From CAVQCJ01 sp963711005 (lineage in GTDB: Bacteria > Actinomycetota > Actinomycetes > Prado026): DNA of 64,000 nt. A program made the translations under genes and the position numbers. A model generated the notes under the pieces. The model ran no database searches. It saw only the letters and a program-made list of their open reading frames with translations, and was not told the DNA's origin. Position 1 is the first letter of the stretch, and every line of letters starts with the position of its first letter. Positions 18,212-26,999 of the stretch are shown one piece after another. The DNA lies in NCBI GenBank assembly GCA_963711005.1, contig CAVQCJ010000004.1, positions 62,001-126,000 of the forward strand, given 5' to 3'.

Positions 18212-18610
18212 TTGGGGCGAGGTCGCGACAACGCAGTCGGGCGGGAAACCCGCTCGACCTTCACGGCTGCCCCGGCGAGCGCGCGGCAGGCGCGCGACTG
18301 GGCCCGGTCGGTGCTGTCCGGCTGGCAGCTGGACGGTGCCGCGCCCGACGCCCTGCTGGTCCTGACCGAGCTGCTCGGCAACGCGGTCCGGCACGGGCGA
18401 GGGCCGGTCGAGGTCGTGCTCACCCGGCATGGCGACGGGGTGCGGGTCGAGGTCGCCGACACCGGTACGGGCCGGGTCCGGACCCCGTCCGCCTCGACCA
18501 GCCCCGGGACCAGCGGTCGGGGCCTGCTGATCGTGGACGCCCTCTCGACCGGCTGGGGGGTCCGGTACGACCGTTCCGGCAAGGTGGTCTGGGCCGAGAT
18601 CGACGCCTGA
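18212..18610 (+). CDS. RsbW-like HATPase protein
   Basis: The protein carries the RsbW-type ATPase motifs: N-box LVLTELLGNAVRHGRG, G1 VEVADTGTGRV and G2 TSGRGLLIVDALSTGW, ending in KVVWAEIDA. It is about 130 residues, normal for single-domain anti-sigma kinases or their many actinobacterial relatives. No ATG or GTG is available in frame close to the domain; the TTG at 18212 is used as best guess and is weakly supported. The C-terminal end closely resembles that of the protein at 29722-30102, so the two are probably paralogues. Confidence 0.75.
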   Translation: MGRGRDNAVGRETRSTFTAAPASARQARDWARSVLSGWQLDGAAPDALLVLTELLGNAVRHGRGPVEVVLTRHGDGVRVEVADTGTGRVRTPSASTSPGTSGRGLLIVDALSTGWGVRYDRSGKVVWAEIDA

Positions 18611-18707
18611 CGGCGGTCGCAGGCATCTCAAGCGCCACCGGCCCCGCGCCGACCACTGAAGGGAGCGCGCGGGACCCGTGCGTCCTAGCCTGAGGCCGGA
18701 GGTGGTC

Positions 18708-21077
18708 ATGCCGACCGCCCGTTTGGCCCGGGTCGAGCCCGCGGCCGTGCTCGACGTCGTGGTGTTCGTCGTCGGCGTCGGGGTCGGGCTGCTCACCTGC
18801 GGGCTGTGGTTCGCCCGGGACGGGTCGCTGATCAGCCTCCCCTCGATGCTGGCGATCGCCCTCGTCGTCGTGATGGTGCGCTTCCCGCTGGTGCTCACCA
18901 ACATGGCCGGCGACGTCGTGATCGGCTTCGAGACCTGCGTCCTGGTCTTCCTGGTGCTCACGGTCCCGCCGGTCCAGGCGCTGGCGCTGTGGAGCATCGC
19001 CATGGCGGTGGCGCAGGGGACCCAGCGCAAGGTCTGGCGCAGCCGGATCTTCAACGTCGGGCTCACCATCCTGGGCGGCGCGCTGCTCGTCGCCTCGGTG
19101 GTGCTGCTCGCCCCGGGGCCGTCCGAGGACGCCAGCGAGCTTTTCGCGATCGTCCTCGGCTGCGCCGTGTACTTCATCTTCGACCTGCTGATGACGGCGT
19201 TCTCCCTGTCCATCGAGGCGCGAGCGCCCCTGTCGGCCGCGCTGCGCTGGCGCTCGGTCCCGCTCGGCCTGGTCTGCTTCGTCGGCGTCGACACCCTCGG
19301 CTACCTGGCCGCGCTGCTCTACCGGTCGGAGCCGGGCTGGACGCTCGGCCTGCTGCTGGTGCCGGTCGGGACGATCCTGGTCGCCGTCGGCTCGGTCAGC
19401 CGGGCGCAGCTCGCCCAGCAGCGGCTCAGCGGCCTGCTCGAGGCGGCTGTCGAGGCGCCGGACTGGACCACCGAGGCCGAGATCGAGGACGAGCTGGTCC
19501 GCAAGGCCCAGCAGACCCTGCGGCACACGGAGGCCGTGCTGCGGCTGCGGCCGCCAGTCGAGCCGGAGATCGGTGCGACCGTGGAGGTCCCCGGCCGGCC
19601 GACCCGCTACCTGGTCGTGCACCGGGTGGCCAACGGCGACCACTTCGACCGCGAGGACCGCAAGGCCCTCGACGCGCTGACGGCGGTCGGCGTCGCGGCG
19701 CTGAACCGGCGCCGGCTGGCCGACGAGATGCAGTACCTCGCCCGGCACGACGTCCTCACCGGCCTCAGCAACCGGGCCGTGTTCGGCGACCGCCTCTCGC
19801 ACGCGCTGAGCCGCCGCCGGCACGCCGGCACCGTGTCGGTCCTGTACTGCGACCTCGACGGCTTCAAGGCGGTCAACGACCTGTTCGGGCACGAGGCCGG
19901 GGACCGGCTGCTGGTCTCCGTGGCCGAGCGGATCCTGGCCTGCCTGCGCCCGGAGGACACCGCGGCGCGGCTGGGCGGCGACGAGTTCGGGATCCTTCTG
20001 GACGACATCGAGTCCGAGGCGGACGCGGACGTCGTGGCCGCGCGGATCCTCGAGGCCCTGCAGCCGGCCTTCCACGTCGGCGGGCGCGAGTTCCGGGTCG
20101 AGGCGAGCATCGGCATCGCGTACGCCGGCCGGGACGCGCTCTCGGCCGAGGCGCTGCTGCGCAGCGCGGACACGGCGATGTACCGGGCCAAGGCCCTCGG
20201 CAAGGGACGCGCCGAGCGCTACGCCCCGCAGATGCGCTCCGAGGACCTGCGCCGGATCGAGCTGGAGGTCGAGCTGCGCCGCGCGGTCGAGGAGGACCTG
20301 CTCGACGTGCACTACCAGCCCGTGGTCAACCTGAACACCGGCCAGGTGACCGCGTTCGAGGCGCTGGCCCGGTGGACGCACCCCTCGCTCGGACGGATCG
20401 ACCCGGAGACCTTCGTCCCGATGGCCGAGCGGCTCGGGCTGATCCGGGCGCTGGGACGGCAGGTCCTCGAGCGTGCGCACGCAGCCGGCCGGGCCATCAC
20501 CGGACGGACCGGGAACCCGGTCACGATGAGCGTGAACCTGTCGGCCAACCAGGTGACCGACCCCGAGCTGCTGGCCCTGCTGCGGCGGCTGTGCACGGAC
20601 TTCCCGGACGTCCAGATCGTGCTGGAGCTGACCGAGGGCACCCTGATCGACGACGACGGTCTCACCGTCGGCGCGCTGCACGACCTCAAGGCCGCCGGGA
20701 CCCGGCTGGCCGTCGACGACTTCGGTGTCGGCTACTCCTCGGTCGGCTACCTGCACCGGCTGCCGGTGGACATCCTCAAGATCGACAAGTCGTTCGTCCA
20801 CCAGCTCGGCGACCCGCGGGCGTACGCGCTCGTCCAGGGTGTGGTGTCGATGGCCCGGTCGATGCAGCTGACCGTCGTGGTCGAGGGCGTGGAGACCTGG
20901 GCGGACGCCGTGACGATCAGGGACCTGGGCTGCGGGCTCGCCCAGGGCTACCTGTTCTGCCGTCCGGTCCCCGCCGAGGAGATGATGCAGCTCGCCGTCA
21001 CCGGCTCGGTGGACATCGAGCCGCTGCTGTCCACCCCCGGCGTACGCCGTCGCCGGCGCGCCCAGCCCACCCTCTGA
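18708..21077 (+). CDS. Membrane GGDEF-EAL protein with GAF-like linker
   Basis: The ATG at 18708 follows a GGAGG site; a TAGCCT element at 18686-18691 could be the -10. The 789-residue product has about six to seven hydrophobic segments in the first 240 residues, then a region of about 120 residues that may be a degenerate GAF-like fold. A GGDEF domain follows with intact GGDEF at about residue 423, then an EAL domain with EALARW at about 551, VDDFGVGYSSVGYL, ILKIDKSFV and VVEGVET. Both catalytic signatures appear intact, so it may make or degrade c-di-GMP. Same architecture as the product of 189-2291, though the membrane halves look unrelated. Confidence 0.9.
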   Translation: MPTARLARVEPAAVLDVVVFVVGVGVGLLTCGLWFARDGSLISLPSMLAIALVVVMVRFPLVLTNMAGDVVIGFETCVLVFLVLTVPPVQALALWSIAMAVAQGTQRKVWRSRIFNVGLTILGGALLVASVVLLAPGPSEDASELFAIVLGCAVYFIFDLLMTAFSLSIEARAPLSAALRWRSVPLGLVCFVGVDTLGYLAALLYRSEPGWTLGLLLVPVGTILVAVGSVSRAQLAQQRLSGLLEAAVEAPDWTTEAEIEDELVRKAQQTLRHTEAVLRLRPPVEPEIGATVEVPGRPTRYLVVHRVANGDHFDREDRKALDALTAVGVAALNRRRLADEMQYLARHDVLTGLSNRAVFGDRLSHALSRRRHAGTVSVLYCDLDGFKAVNDLFGHEAGDRLLVSVAERILACLRPEDTAARLGGDEFGILLDDIESEADADVVAARILEALQPAFHVGGREFRVEASIGIAYAGRDALSAEALLRSADTAMYRAKALGKGRAERYAPQMRSEDLRRIELEVELRRAVEEDLLDVHYQPVVNLNTGQVTAFEALARWTHPSLGRIDPETFVPMAERLGLIRALGRQVLERAHAAGRAITGRTGNPVTMSVNLSANQVTDPELLALLRRLCTDFPDVQIVLELTEGTLIDDDGLTVGALHDLKAAGTRLAVDDFGVGYSSVGYLHRLPVDILKIDKSFVHQLGDPRAYALVQGVVSMARSMQLTVVVEGVETWADAVTIRDLGCGLAQGYLFCRPVPAEEMMQLAVTGSVDIEPLLSTPGVRRRRRAQPTL

Positions 21078-21081
21078 CGGT

Positions 21082-21549
21082 TCAGGCGGCGGTGCGGACG
21101 CCTTCGAGAGCGGCCCGGATCTCGTCCACCGCGGGGAACAGGACGTTGAGCGAGACGACCCGGCGCCAGGCGATCCTCCCGTCCCCGTCCACGACGAACA
21201 CCGACCGGCGCAGGCCCATCGGACCCAGCACCCCGTAGGCGCGGGCCACCTCGCGGTCGACGTCGCACAGCAGCGGCATCTTCAGCCGGCGGCCCTCGGC
21301 GAACGAGCGGTGCGAGTCGACGTCCTGCGGGGAGATGCCCCAGACGACCGCGTCGAACAGGTGCAGGTCGGCCACGCTGTCGGAGTACGCGCACATCTGC
21401 CGGGTGCAGACCAGCCGCTCGTCCCCGGGGTAGAACGCCAGCACGACCGGGTGCCCTCGCTCGGCGGCCAGCGAGAACCGCCCGTCGGACTGGCCGTACC
21501 AGCCGGGCAGGGCGAAGTCGGGCGCGGTCGAGCCCACCAGGAGTGCCAT
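21082..21549 (-). CDS. Peroxiredoxin (Bcp/PrxQ-like)
   Basis: The 155-residue protein has a thioredoxin fold with LAFYPGDERLVCTRQMC: peroxidatic Cys48 and a second Cys53 five residues on, the spacing of atypical 2-Cys Bcp enzymes. Such enzymes reduce peroxides using thioredoxin or mycoredoxin. The Thr that normally sits three residues before the peroxidatic Cys (in TPGC or TPVC) is replaced by Arg45, an unusual change in the active site. It converges on the GGDEF-EAL gene with four bases between the frames and is divergent from the acyl-CoA dehydrogenase gene. Confidence 0.85.
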   Translation of the reverse strand: MALLVGSTAPDFALPGWYGQSDGRFSLAAERGHPVVLAFYPGDERLVCTRQMCAYSDSVADLHLFDAVVWGISPQDVDSHRSFAEGRRLKMPLLCDVDREVARAYGVLGPMGLRRSVFVVDGDGRIAWRRVVSLNVLFPAVDEIRAALEGVRTAA

Positions 21550-21633
21550 GTCCGGATCATCGGCAGGATCCGGCCCGACTTGTGCCCGGACCCGTCCGGC
21601 ATACTTCCGCTGACCCGCGAGCGAGGAGTGCTG

Positions 21634-22848
21634 ATGGCGCGGCTGGCCAGGACCGAAGGGCTGACCGAGGTCCAGGAGGAGATCCTCGAGACCGTCCGTG
21701 CCTTCGTGGACGGCGAGATCATCCCGAACGCCCAGCGGCTCGAGCATGCCGACGAGTACCCGAGCCAGATCGTCGAGGGCATGAAGGACATGGGGATCTT
21801 CGGCCTGATGATCCCCGAGGAGTACGGCGGCCTGGGCGAGTCGCTGCTGACGTACGCGCTGTGCGTGGAGGAGATCGCCCGCGGCTGGATGAGCGTCAGC
21901 GGGATCGTCAACACGCACTTCATCGTCGCCTGGATGCTCATGCAGCACGGGACCGACGAGCAGAAGGCGCACTATCTGCCGCGGATGGCCACCGGCGAGG
22001 TGCGCGGGGCGTTCTCGATGAGCGAGCCCGGCTGCGGGTCGGACGTCGCCGCGATCACGTCGAAGGCCGCCAGGGACGCCGACGGCGACGGCTGGGTGCT
22101 GGACGGTCAGAAGATGTGGCTCACCAACGGCGGCTCGTCGACGCTCGTGGCCGTGCTGGTCCGCACCGACGCCGCTGCGGCGGCCGACGAGCAGTCGGTG
22201 TACCGCAAGATGTCGACGTTCCTGCTGGACAAGCCGGCCGGCTTCGGCGAGGTGGTCCCCGGGCTCACCATCCCCGGCAAGATCGAGAAGATGGGCTACA
22301 AGGGCGTCGACACGACCGAGCTCGTGATGGACGGCCTGCGGGTGCCGGCGTCCGCGCTGCTCGGCGGCGAGCCCGGCCGCGGCTTCTACCAGATGATGGA
22401 CGGTGTCGAGGTCGGTCGGGTCAACGTCGCGGCGCGCGGGTGCGGTGTCGCGCACCGAGCCTTCGAGCTGGCCGTCGCGTACGCGCAGCAGCGGCACGCG
22501 TTCGGCAAGCCGATCGCCGAGCACCAGGCCGTGCAGTTCCGGCTCGCCGACATGGCCACCAAGGTCGAGGCCGCGCACCAGATGATGATCATGGCGGCGC
22601 GCACGAAGGACTCCGGACGGCGAAACGACCTGGAGGCCGGCATGGCGAAGTACCTGGCGAGCGAGTACTGCCGGGAGGTCGTCGAGGACTCGTTCCGGAT
22701 CCACGGCGGGTACGGGTACTCCAAGGAGTACGAGATCGAGCGGCTGTACCGGGAGGCGCCGATGCTGCTGATCGGTGAGGGCACCGCCGACATCCAGCGG
22801 ATGATCATCGGCCGCCGGCTGCTCGAGGAGTACAGACTCAAGGGGTAA
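21634..22848 (+). CDS. Acyl-CoA dehydrogenase
   Basis: Starts at the ATG at 21634 with GAGGAG upstream. The 404-residue protein has the three-part acyl-CoA dehydrogenase fold: N-terminal helices, a middle FAD-contact segment (AFSMSEPGCGSDVAAITSKA, WLTNGGSS) and a C-terminal helical part with RHAFGKPIAEHQAVQF, HGGYGYSKEY and the catalytic Glu382 in GEGTADIQR. It oxidises an acyl-CoA to the trans-2-enoyl-CoA, passing electrons to ETF. A MaoC-type hydratase is encoded just downstream (23992-24495), suggesting a partial beta-oxidation or branched-chain pathway. Confidence 0.92.
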   Translation: MARLARTEGLTEVQEEILETVRAFVDGEIIPNAQRLEHADEYPSQIVEGMKDMGIFGLMIPEEYGGLGESLLTYALCVEEIARGWMSVSGIVNTHFIVAWMLMQHGTDEQKAHYLPRMATGEVRGAFSMSEPGCGSDVAAITSKAARDADGDGWVLDGQKMWLTNGGSSTLVAVLVRTDAAAAADEQSVYRKMSTFLLDKPAGFGEVVPGLTIPGKIEKMGYKGVDTTELVMDGLRVPASALLGGEPGRGFYQMMDGVEVGRVNVAARGCGVAHRAFELAVAYAQQRHAFGKPIAEHQAVQFRLADMATKVEAAHQMMIMAARTKDSGRRNDLEAGMAKYLASEYCREVVEDSFRIHGGYGYSKEYEIERLYREAPMLLIGEGTADIQRMIIGRRLLEEYRLKG

Positions 22849-22868
22849 GCCGGACCAGGGAGGGACCA

Positions 22869-23342
22869 GTGACGCAGCCACCCGTGCCGCAGCCGGTGCA
22901 GAGCCGCCCGCTGCTGGCCACGTACCGCACCTACGAGGAGGCCCAGCACACCGTCGACTGGCTCTCCGACCAGAAGTTCGCCGTCGAGAGCCTGGGCATC
23001 GTCGGCAACGACCTGAAGATCGCCGAGACGGTGCTCGGACGGCTCACGTACGGCCGTGCGGCCGCCGGCGGCGTCGCCACCGGCGCGTGGTTCGGGCTCT
23101 TCGTCGGCCTGCTGCTCGGGCTGTTCGCGAGCAGCGGCAGCTCGTGGGTGACGATCATGTTCGCCGGCCTGGTGTACGGGGCGATCGCAGGGGCGCTGTT
23201 CGGGGTGGTCGCGTTCGCGCTCACGGGCGGCCGCCGGGACTTCACCTCGCGCAAGCAGATCATCGCCACGTCGTACGACGTGGTCTGCACGTGGGGCAAG
23301 CTCGACGAGGCCAAGGCCCTGCTCGCGCAGATGCCGGCCTGA
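22869..23342 (+). CDS. General-stress-protein-17M-like membrane protein
   Basis: A GTG start 20 bases after the dehydrogenase stop follows GGGAGGGACC. The 157-residue product has an N-terminal ferredoxin-like stretch (PLLATYRTYEEAQHTVDWLS) followed by two Gly/Leu-rich hydrophobic segments and a C-terminal soluble strand. This is the pattern I associate with the YflT/GSP17M stress family, which has no defined activity. Likely cotranscribed with the upstream dehydrogenase. Confidence 0.6.
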   Translation: MTQPPVPQPVQSRPLLATYRTYEEAQHTVDWLSDQKFAVESLGIVGNDLKIAETVLGRLTYGRAAAGGVATGAWFGLFVGLLLGLFASSGSSWVTIMFAGLVYGAIAGALFGVVAFALTGGRRDFTSRKQIIATSYDVVCTWGKLDEAKALLAQMPA

Positions 23343-23347
23343 CCGCG

Positions 23348-23977
23348 GTGAGCGCGGCGGGGGAAGCGGGGGAAGCACCCGCCCGGCGGACGTCAGCGTG
23401 GCGGCCCTTCGCGGTGCTCGTCTGGCTGATGGTGGCGATGAACGCGCTCAGCGTCCTTGGCATGGTCGACAACGCCTGGCGGCACCTGCACCCGCAGCTG
23501 ATCCCCTGGACCGACCAGTCCCCGGTCGACGTGCGCGGCGACGACGTGCTGGCCTTCCTCTCGTTCGCGCAGATGCTCCTGCTCACGACCCTGCTCCCGG
23601 TCGCGGTCGCCACCTTCGCCCTGGGCGTCAGCGCGCTCGGTCCCGGGCCCGGTCGCAGCCGCGCCGCGGTCGTGCTCGGGGTCAGCCTGCTCGCCGTCGT
23701 CGTCGCGCCCTGGTGGGTCGTGATCGACCACACCGGCGACGGCACCGAGCTCGTCGAGCCAGGGCCCGGGTACTGGCTCGTCTCCGCCAGCGTCCTGCTG
23801 CTGCTCCTGGTGGCGGTCGTGCTGGTGGCGTACCTCATGGTGCGGCCGCTCGCCGTACGGCCGCCCGAGGTCGCGGCGCTGGTACCGGCCGGCTGGTACC
23901 CGGACCCGTACGGCACCGAGCCGTGGCGCTGGTGGGACGGCCGCGCGTGGGCCGGCGGCGACCCGCCGACCGGGTAG
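23348..23977 (+). CDS. DUF2510-containing membrane protein
   Basis: The 209-residue protein, from a GTG five bases after the previous stop codon, has four hydrophobic segments and a C-terminal DUF2510 motif (GWYPDPYGTEPWRWWDGRAW). DUF2510 is a short Trp-rich module common at the ends of actinobacterial membrane proteins; its function is unknown. Tight spacing suggests one operon from the acyl-CoA dehydrogenase to the MaoC gene. Confidence 0.75.
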   Translation: MSAAGEAGEAPARRTSAWRPFAVLVWLMVAMNALSVLGMVDNAWRHLHPQLIPWTDQSPVDVRGDDVLAFLSFAQMLLLTTLLPVAVATFALGVSALGPGPGRSRAAVVLGVSLLAVVVAPWWVVIDHTGDGTELVEPGPGYWLVSASVLLLLLVAVVLVAYLMVRPLAVRPPEVAALVPAGWYPDPYGTEPWRWWDGRAWAGGDPPTG

Positions 23978-23991
23978 GGCAGGATGCGGGC

Positions 23992-24495
23992 ATGCAGTTC
24001 GGGAGGTACTTCGAGGAGTTCGAGGTCGGAGCCGTCTACAAGCACTGGCCGGGCAAGACGGTCACCGAGTACGACGACCACCTGTTCTGCCTTCTCACGA
24101 TGAACCACCATCCGCTGCACCTGGACGCGCACTACGCCGAGCACAGCACCGACTTCGGCCGCAACGTCGTCGTCGGCAACTACATCTACTCGTTGCTGCT
24201 CGGGATGTCGGTGCCGGACGTGAGCGGCAAGGCCATCGCCAACCTCGAGGTCGAGTCCCTGCGGCACGTCGCGCCGACGTTCCACGGCGACACCATCTAC
24301 GGCGAGACGACGGTGCTGGACAAGACCGAGTCCACGTCCAAGGACGACCGCGGAGTCGTGCACGTCGAGACGCGCGGCTACAACCAGGACGGCACGGTGG
24401 TCTGCGTGTTCCGCCGCAAGGTGATGGTCCCCAAGCGCTCGTACGGGGACGCGCGCGGCGGCGAGCAGCCCGGCCGCCCGGTCCCGAGCCTCTGA
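23992..24495 (+). CDS. MaoC-family dehydratase
   Basis: The 167-residue protein starts MQFGRYFEEFEVGAVYKHWP and carries the hot-dog-fold MaoC dehydratase pattern: TVTEYDDHLFCLLTMNHHPL, HLDAHYAE and a NVVVGNYIYSLLLGM core, with a VPKR C-terminal strand. MaoC hydratases add water to enoyl-CoA. It lies in the same run as the acyl-CoA dehydrogenase, so the two may act on the same acyl chain. The last codons run into the tandem repeat described separately. Confidence 0.85.
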   Translation: MQFGRYFEEFEVGAVYKHWPGKTVTEYDDHLFCLLTMNHHPLHLDAHYAEHSTDFGRNVVVGNYIYSLLLGMSVPDVSGKAIANLEVESLRHVAPTFHGDTIYGETTVLDKTESTSKDDRGVVHVETRGYNQDGTVVCVFRRKVMVPKRSYGDARGGEQPGRPVPSL

Positions 24496-24528
24496 GTCTC
24501 TGAGCCTCTGAGTCTCTGAGCCTCTGAG
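24489..24528. repeat. Tandem repeat, 8-bp unit, five copies
   Basis: Five adjacent copies of YCTCTGAG, alternating C and T at the first base (a 16-bp unit 2.5 times). The first copy contains the MaoC stop codon, the rest is intergenic. Not an inverted repeat. Confidence 0.75.
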
Positions 24529-24597
24529 CCGGCGTAACGCCGGGGGCCGCGGCGGACATCTCAAGGTGACGCAACCGACCAGACCCCGGGGAGTGTC

Positions 24598-25185
24598 ATG
24601 GCCGCACCGACCGTGCCTGGCGAGGACCCCGAGTCCAGGCTGACCCGCCTGTTCTCCGAGCACCACGGCACTGTGCTGGCCTACGCCACCCGCCGGGTCG
24701 GACCGGCCGCGGCGCCGGACGTCGCGGCGGAGACCTTCGCCGTCGCGACGCGACGGGTGGCCGACATCCCGCCCGACGGCGCCCTACCCTGGCTGCTCGC
24801 GACCGCCCGCAACGTCCTGCTCGCCTCGGTGCGGGCCGACTCCCGGCGCGGCGCCCGCGAGGCCCGTGCCTTCGACCGCTCCGAGTCGCACGCCACCGAC
24901 GTCCCGGACCACGCCGTCCGGGCGGCCGAGCTCGACGTCGTGCTCCGCGCGCTCGACCGGGTGCCCGAGCCCGACCGCGAGCTGCTGCTGCTCGTCGCCT
25001 GGGACGGCCTTCCGCTCAACCAGGCCGCCGTCGTGCTCGGCTGCTCGGCGGGCGCGGCACGGGTGCGCTGGCTACGGGCCCGCCGCCGGTTCGCGGACGC
25101 GCTCGGCGCCGTCGACGGGGAGCCGCCGCCGGTGGCCGAGCCCCGGCCAGCCCTGACCCGACCCTCGCTGGGAGGCACCCCGTGA
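24598..25185 (+). CDS. ECF-type RNA polymerase sigma factor
   Basis: The 195-residue protein has sigma region 2 at residues about 12-80 (LFSEHHGTVLAYATRRVG, ALPWLLATARNVLLASVRAD) and sigma region 4 at about 110-165 (LDRVPEPDRELLLLVAWDGL, NQAAVVLGCSAGAARVRW), with a Pro-rich tail. It would redirect RNA polymerase to a small regulon. The next gene overlaps its stop by four bases and encodes the membrane protein usually paired with this kind of sigma factor. GTGACGCAACC about 35 bases ahead of the ATG could be part of an autoregulated promoter, but this is only a guess. Confidence 0.85.
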   Translation: MAAPTVPGEDPESRLTRLFSEHHGTVLAYATRRVGPAAAPDVAAETFAVATRRVADIPPDGALPWLLATARNVLLASVRADSRRGAREARAFDRSESHATDVPDHAVRAAELDVVLRALDRVPEPDRELLLLVAWDGLPLNQAAVVLGCSAGAARVRWLRARRRFADALGAVDGEPPPVAEPRPALTRPSLGGTP

Positions 25186-26213
25186 CCCGCACCTCGACCG
25201 CCCTGGACAGGCTGCGCGCCGCCGACCCGATGTCCGCGGACGGCACCGCGCACCTGCGACATCTCCCGGAACCGCACCGTCGCGGCGGGCGGCTGGCCGT
25301 CTCCACCGTCGCCGTCGCCGCCGTCGCGGCCGTCGCTTTCGTCCTGCTCCCAGGTGGGGCCGTGCAGCCCTCGGACGCCCGCGCCGTCGAGTCGCTGCTC
25401 GCCGCCGGCCGGGCCGCCGCCGCCGCCGTCGACACCCCGCTCGAGCCCGGCCAGCTGGTCTACAGCCGGACTCGCTCGTCGAGCTTCACCCAGCTCACAC
25501 TCCCCGACGGAAGGACGGCCGGCTACCTCGCGGCTCCGCGGCTGGAGGAGTCCTGGATCGCTCCCGACGGCGCCCTGACGCGGCTCGAGACCGTTGTCGG
25601 TCAGCCCGAGTACCCGACCGCCCGGGACAAGGCTCTCGTGCTGGCCGCGCGCGGCGGACCGAAGCCGTCCGACGTCCCCGGCGTCTCCGACCGCGTGGTC
25701 GTGCGCGTCCCCGCGTACGCGGGGTCGGTGAACGGCCCGACGTACACGTTCGCGCGCACCCTGCCGACCGACCCGGCCGCGCTCGAGCAGCGGATCCGGC
25801 ACGACACCGCCGGAAGCGGTGAGAGCGCCGACGTCGAGGTCTGGGTGACCGTCCAGGACATGCTGCTCTCGCCGGTGTCGCCGCCGGCCCTGCGCTCGGC
25901 GCTCTACCAGGTGGCGGCCGGGCTGCCCGGCGTCCGGTACCTCGGCACGACCACGGACCGGCTCGGCCGGACCGGGATCGCCGTGGGGCTCGCGCACGGG
26001 GACGACGGCCACGCCCGTACCAGCGAGGTCATGGTCTTCGACGACAAGACCGGCCTGCTGCTGCAGACCGAGCAGCGTGCCCTGGACCCGGCCCAGTACG
26101 GGCTGCCCGCGAGCATGAAGGGCGCGGTCGTCGGCTGGACCGTCTGGGTGCAGGCGGGTGTCGTCGACGGTCCGGGCCTGCGTCCCGACGGTACCCGCGC
26201 CGACCTGGGCTGA
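25182..26213 (+). CDS. CU044_5270-type membrane protein paired with the sigma factor
   Basis: The GTG at 25182 overlaps the sigma factor stop (GTGA). The 343-residue protein has a short cytoplasmic N-terminus, one hydrophobic segment at about residues 38-57, and a long extracytoplasmic part with VESLLAAGRAAAAAV, LVYSRTRSSSFTQL and a C-terminal VQDMLLSPVSPPALRSALYQ to VFDDKTGLLLQTEQR region, the pattern of CU044_5270 family proteins. It likely regulates the sigma factor or senses an envelope signal, by analogy; no zinc anti-sigma motif is present. Confidence 0.7.
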   Translation: MTRTSTALDRLRAADPMSADGTAHLRHLPEPHRRGGRLAVSTVAVAAVAAVAFVLLPGGAVQPSDARAVESLLAAGRAAAAAVDTPLEPGQLVYSRTRSSSFTQLTLPDGRTAGYLAAPRLEESWIAPDGALTRLETVVGQPEYPTARDKALVLAARGGPKPSDVPGVSDRVVVRVPAYAGSVNGPTYTFARTLPTDPAALEQRIRHDTAGSGESADVEVWVTVQDMLLSPVSPPALRSALYQVAAGLPGVRYLGTTTDRLGRTGIAVGLAHGDDGHARTSEVMVFDDKTGLLLQTEQRALDPAQYGLPASMKGAVVGWTVWVQAGVVDGPGLRPDGTRADLG

Positions 26214-26238
26214 GTCCGGCTCACCGCTCGGCTCTCGG

Positions 26239-26278
26239 GTCAGACCCTCCCGGCGCTATAGCCCCGGGAGGGTCTGAC
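26239..26278. terminator. Perfect 15-bp hairpin with GCTATAGC loop
   Basis: Arms 26239-26253 and 26264-26278 are perfectly complementary; the 10-base loop contains the palindrome GCTATAGC. It begins 26 bases after the stop of the CU044_5270 gene and ends 17 bases before the next start codon, where a strong terminator would separate two units. No T-run follows. A larger hairpin with the same centre is at 43879-43928. Confidence 0.6.
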
Positions 26279-26295
26279 ACGAGACGCTTCGGGGC

Positions 26296-26940
26296 ATGAG
26301 GCAGCCCCCGGTCTGCCCGCGCTGCTCCGCCCCGGTGCATGAGCCGGGGCTGATGTCGAGCGCCTGGGTCTGCTCGGTGCATGGCGAGATCGCGCCCTTC
26401 CACCTCGGCCCGCAGCCGCTGAACGCCGACGTGCTCGCCTGGACGGTCAAGACCTCCCAGGTCCCGGTCTGGGTGCCCTGGCCGCTGCCGACCGGCTGGC
26501 TGGTCACCGGGCTCGCGTACGCCGGCGACGACCGGACCGGGGCCCGCGCGACGGTCCTGGCCGTCTCCGGACCGGCCCCGTTGGGTGGCACCGGCGAGAT
26601 GCTGCTGGTGGCCGAGGAGCCGGGTATCGGGCTGGGGGCCAGGTACGCCGGCTTCGCCGGCACCGACGCCGGCCCGGACGCGCCGTACCTGTCCGAGCGG
26701 ACCGCCCCGCACGCGCGCGTGCACGCCGCCGGCCACCCCACCGCGCTGTGGAGCGTTGACGGTGCGCAGGACCGGGCCGTGTACGTCGGCGAGGCGCTCG
26801 GCCAGTGGCTGTGGGTCGTCCTTTGGCCGGACACTGCCGGCCTGGTCGTCCTGGACCGGTTCGTGCTCGTGGACCTGCGCGACGCCGGGCACGAGCTGGA
26901 CGTCCCGTTCGGCGCACCCAGCCCCAGGCTCGCCCCCTGA
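26296..26940 (+). CDS. DUF6758-like protein with N-terminal zinc-ribbon
   Basis: The 214-residue protein opens with VCPRCSAPVHEP and WVCSVHG, a two-half zinc-binding pattern, then a globular domain with DVLAWTVKTSQVPVWVPWPL and repeated Gly-rich strands. I recall this combination from a conserved actinobacterial family (DUF6758) of unknown function. It lies immediately after a strong hairpin, so it probably starts its own transcript, and ends 59 bases ahead of the dehydrogenase gene, with a TAGGGT -10-like element in between. Confidence 0.6.
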   Translation: MRQPPVCPRCSAPVHEPGLMSSAWVCSVHGEIAPFHLGPQPLNADVLAWTVKTSQVPVWVPWPLPTGWLVTGLAYAGDDRTGARATVLAVSGPAPLGGTGEMLLVAEEPGIGLGARYAGFAGTDAGPDAPYLSERTAPHARVHAAGHPTALWSVDGAQDRAVYVGEALGQWLWVVLWPDTAGLVVLDRFVLVDLRDAGHELDVPFGAPSPRLAP

Positions 26941-26999
26941 CAGCCCGACCTCCTAGGGTGCCTCCCACGACTTGACCAGCCGATCAGGAGGACGCACCG

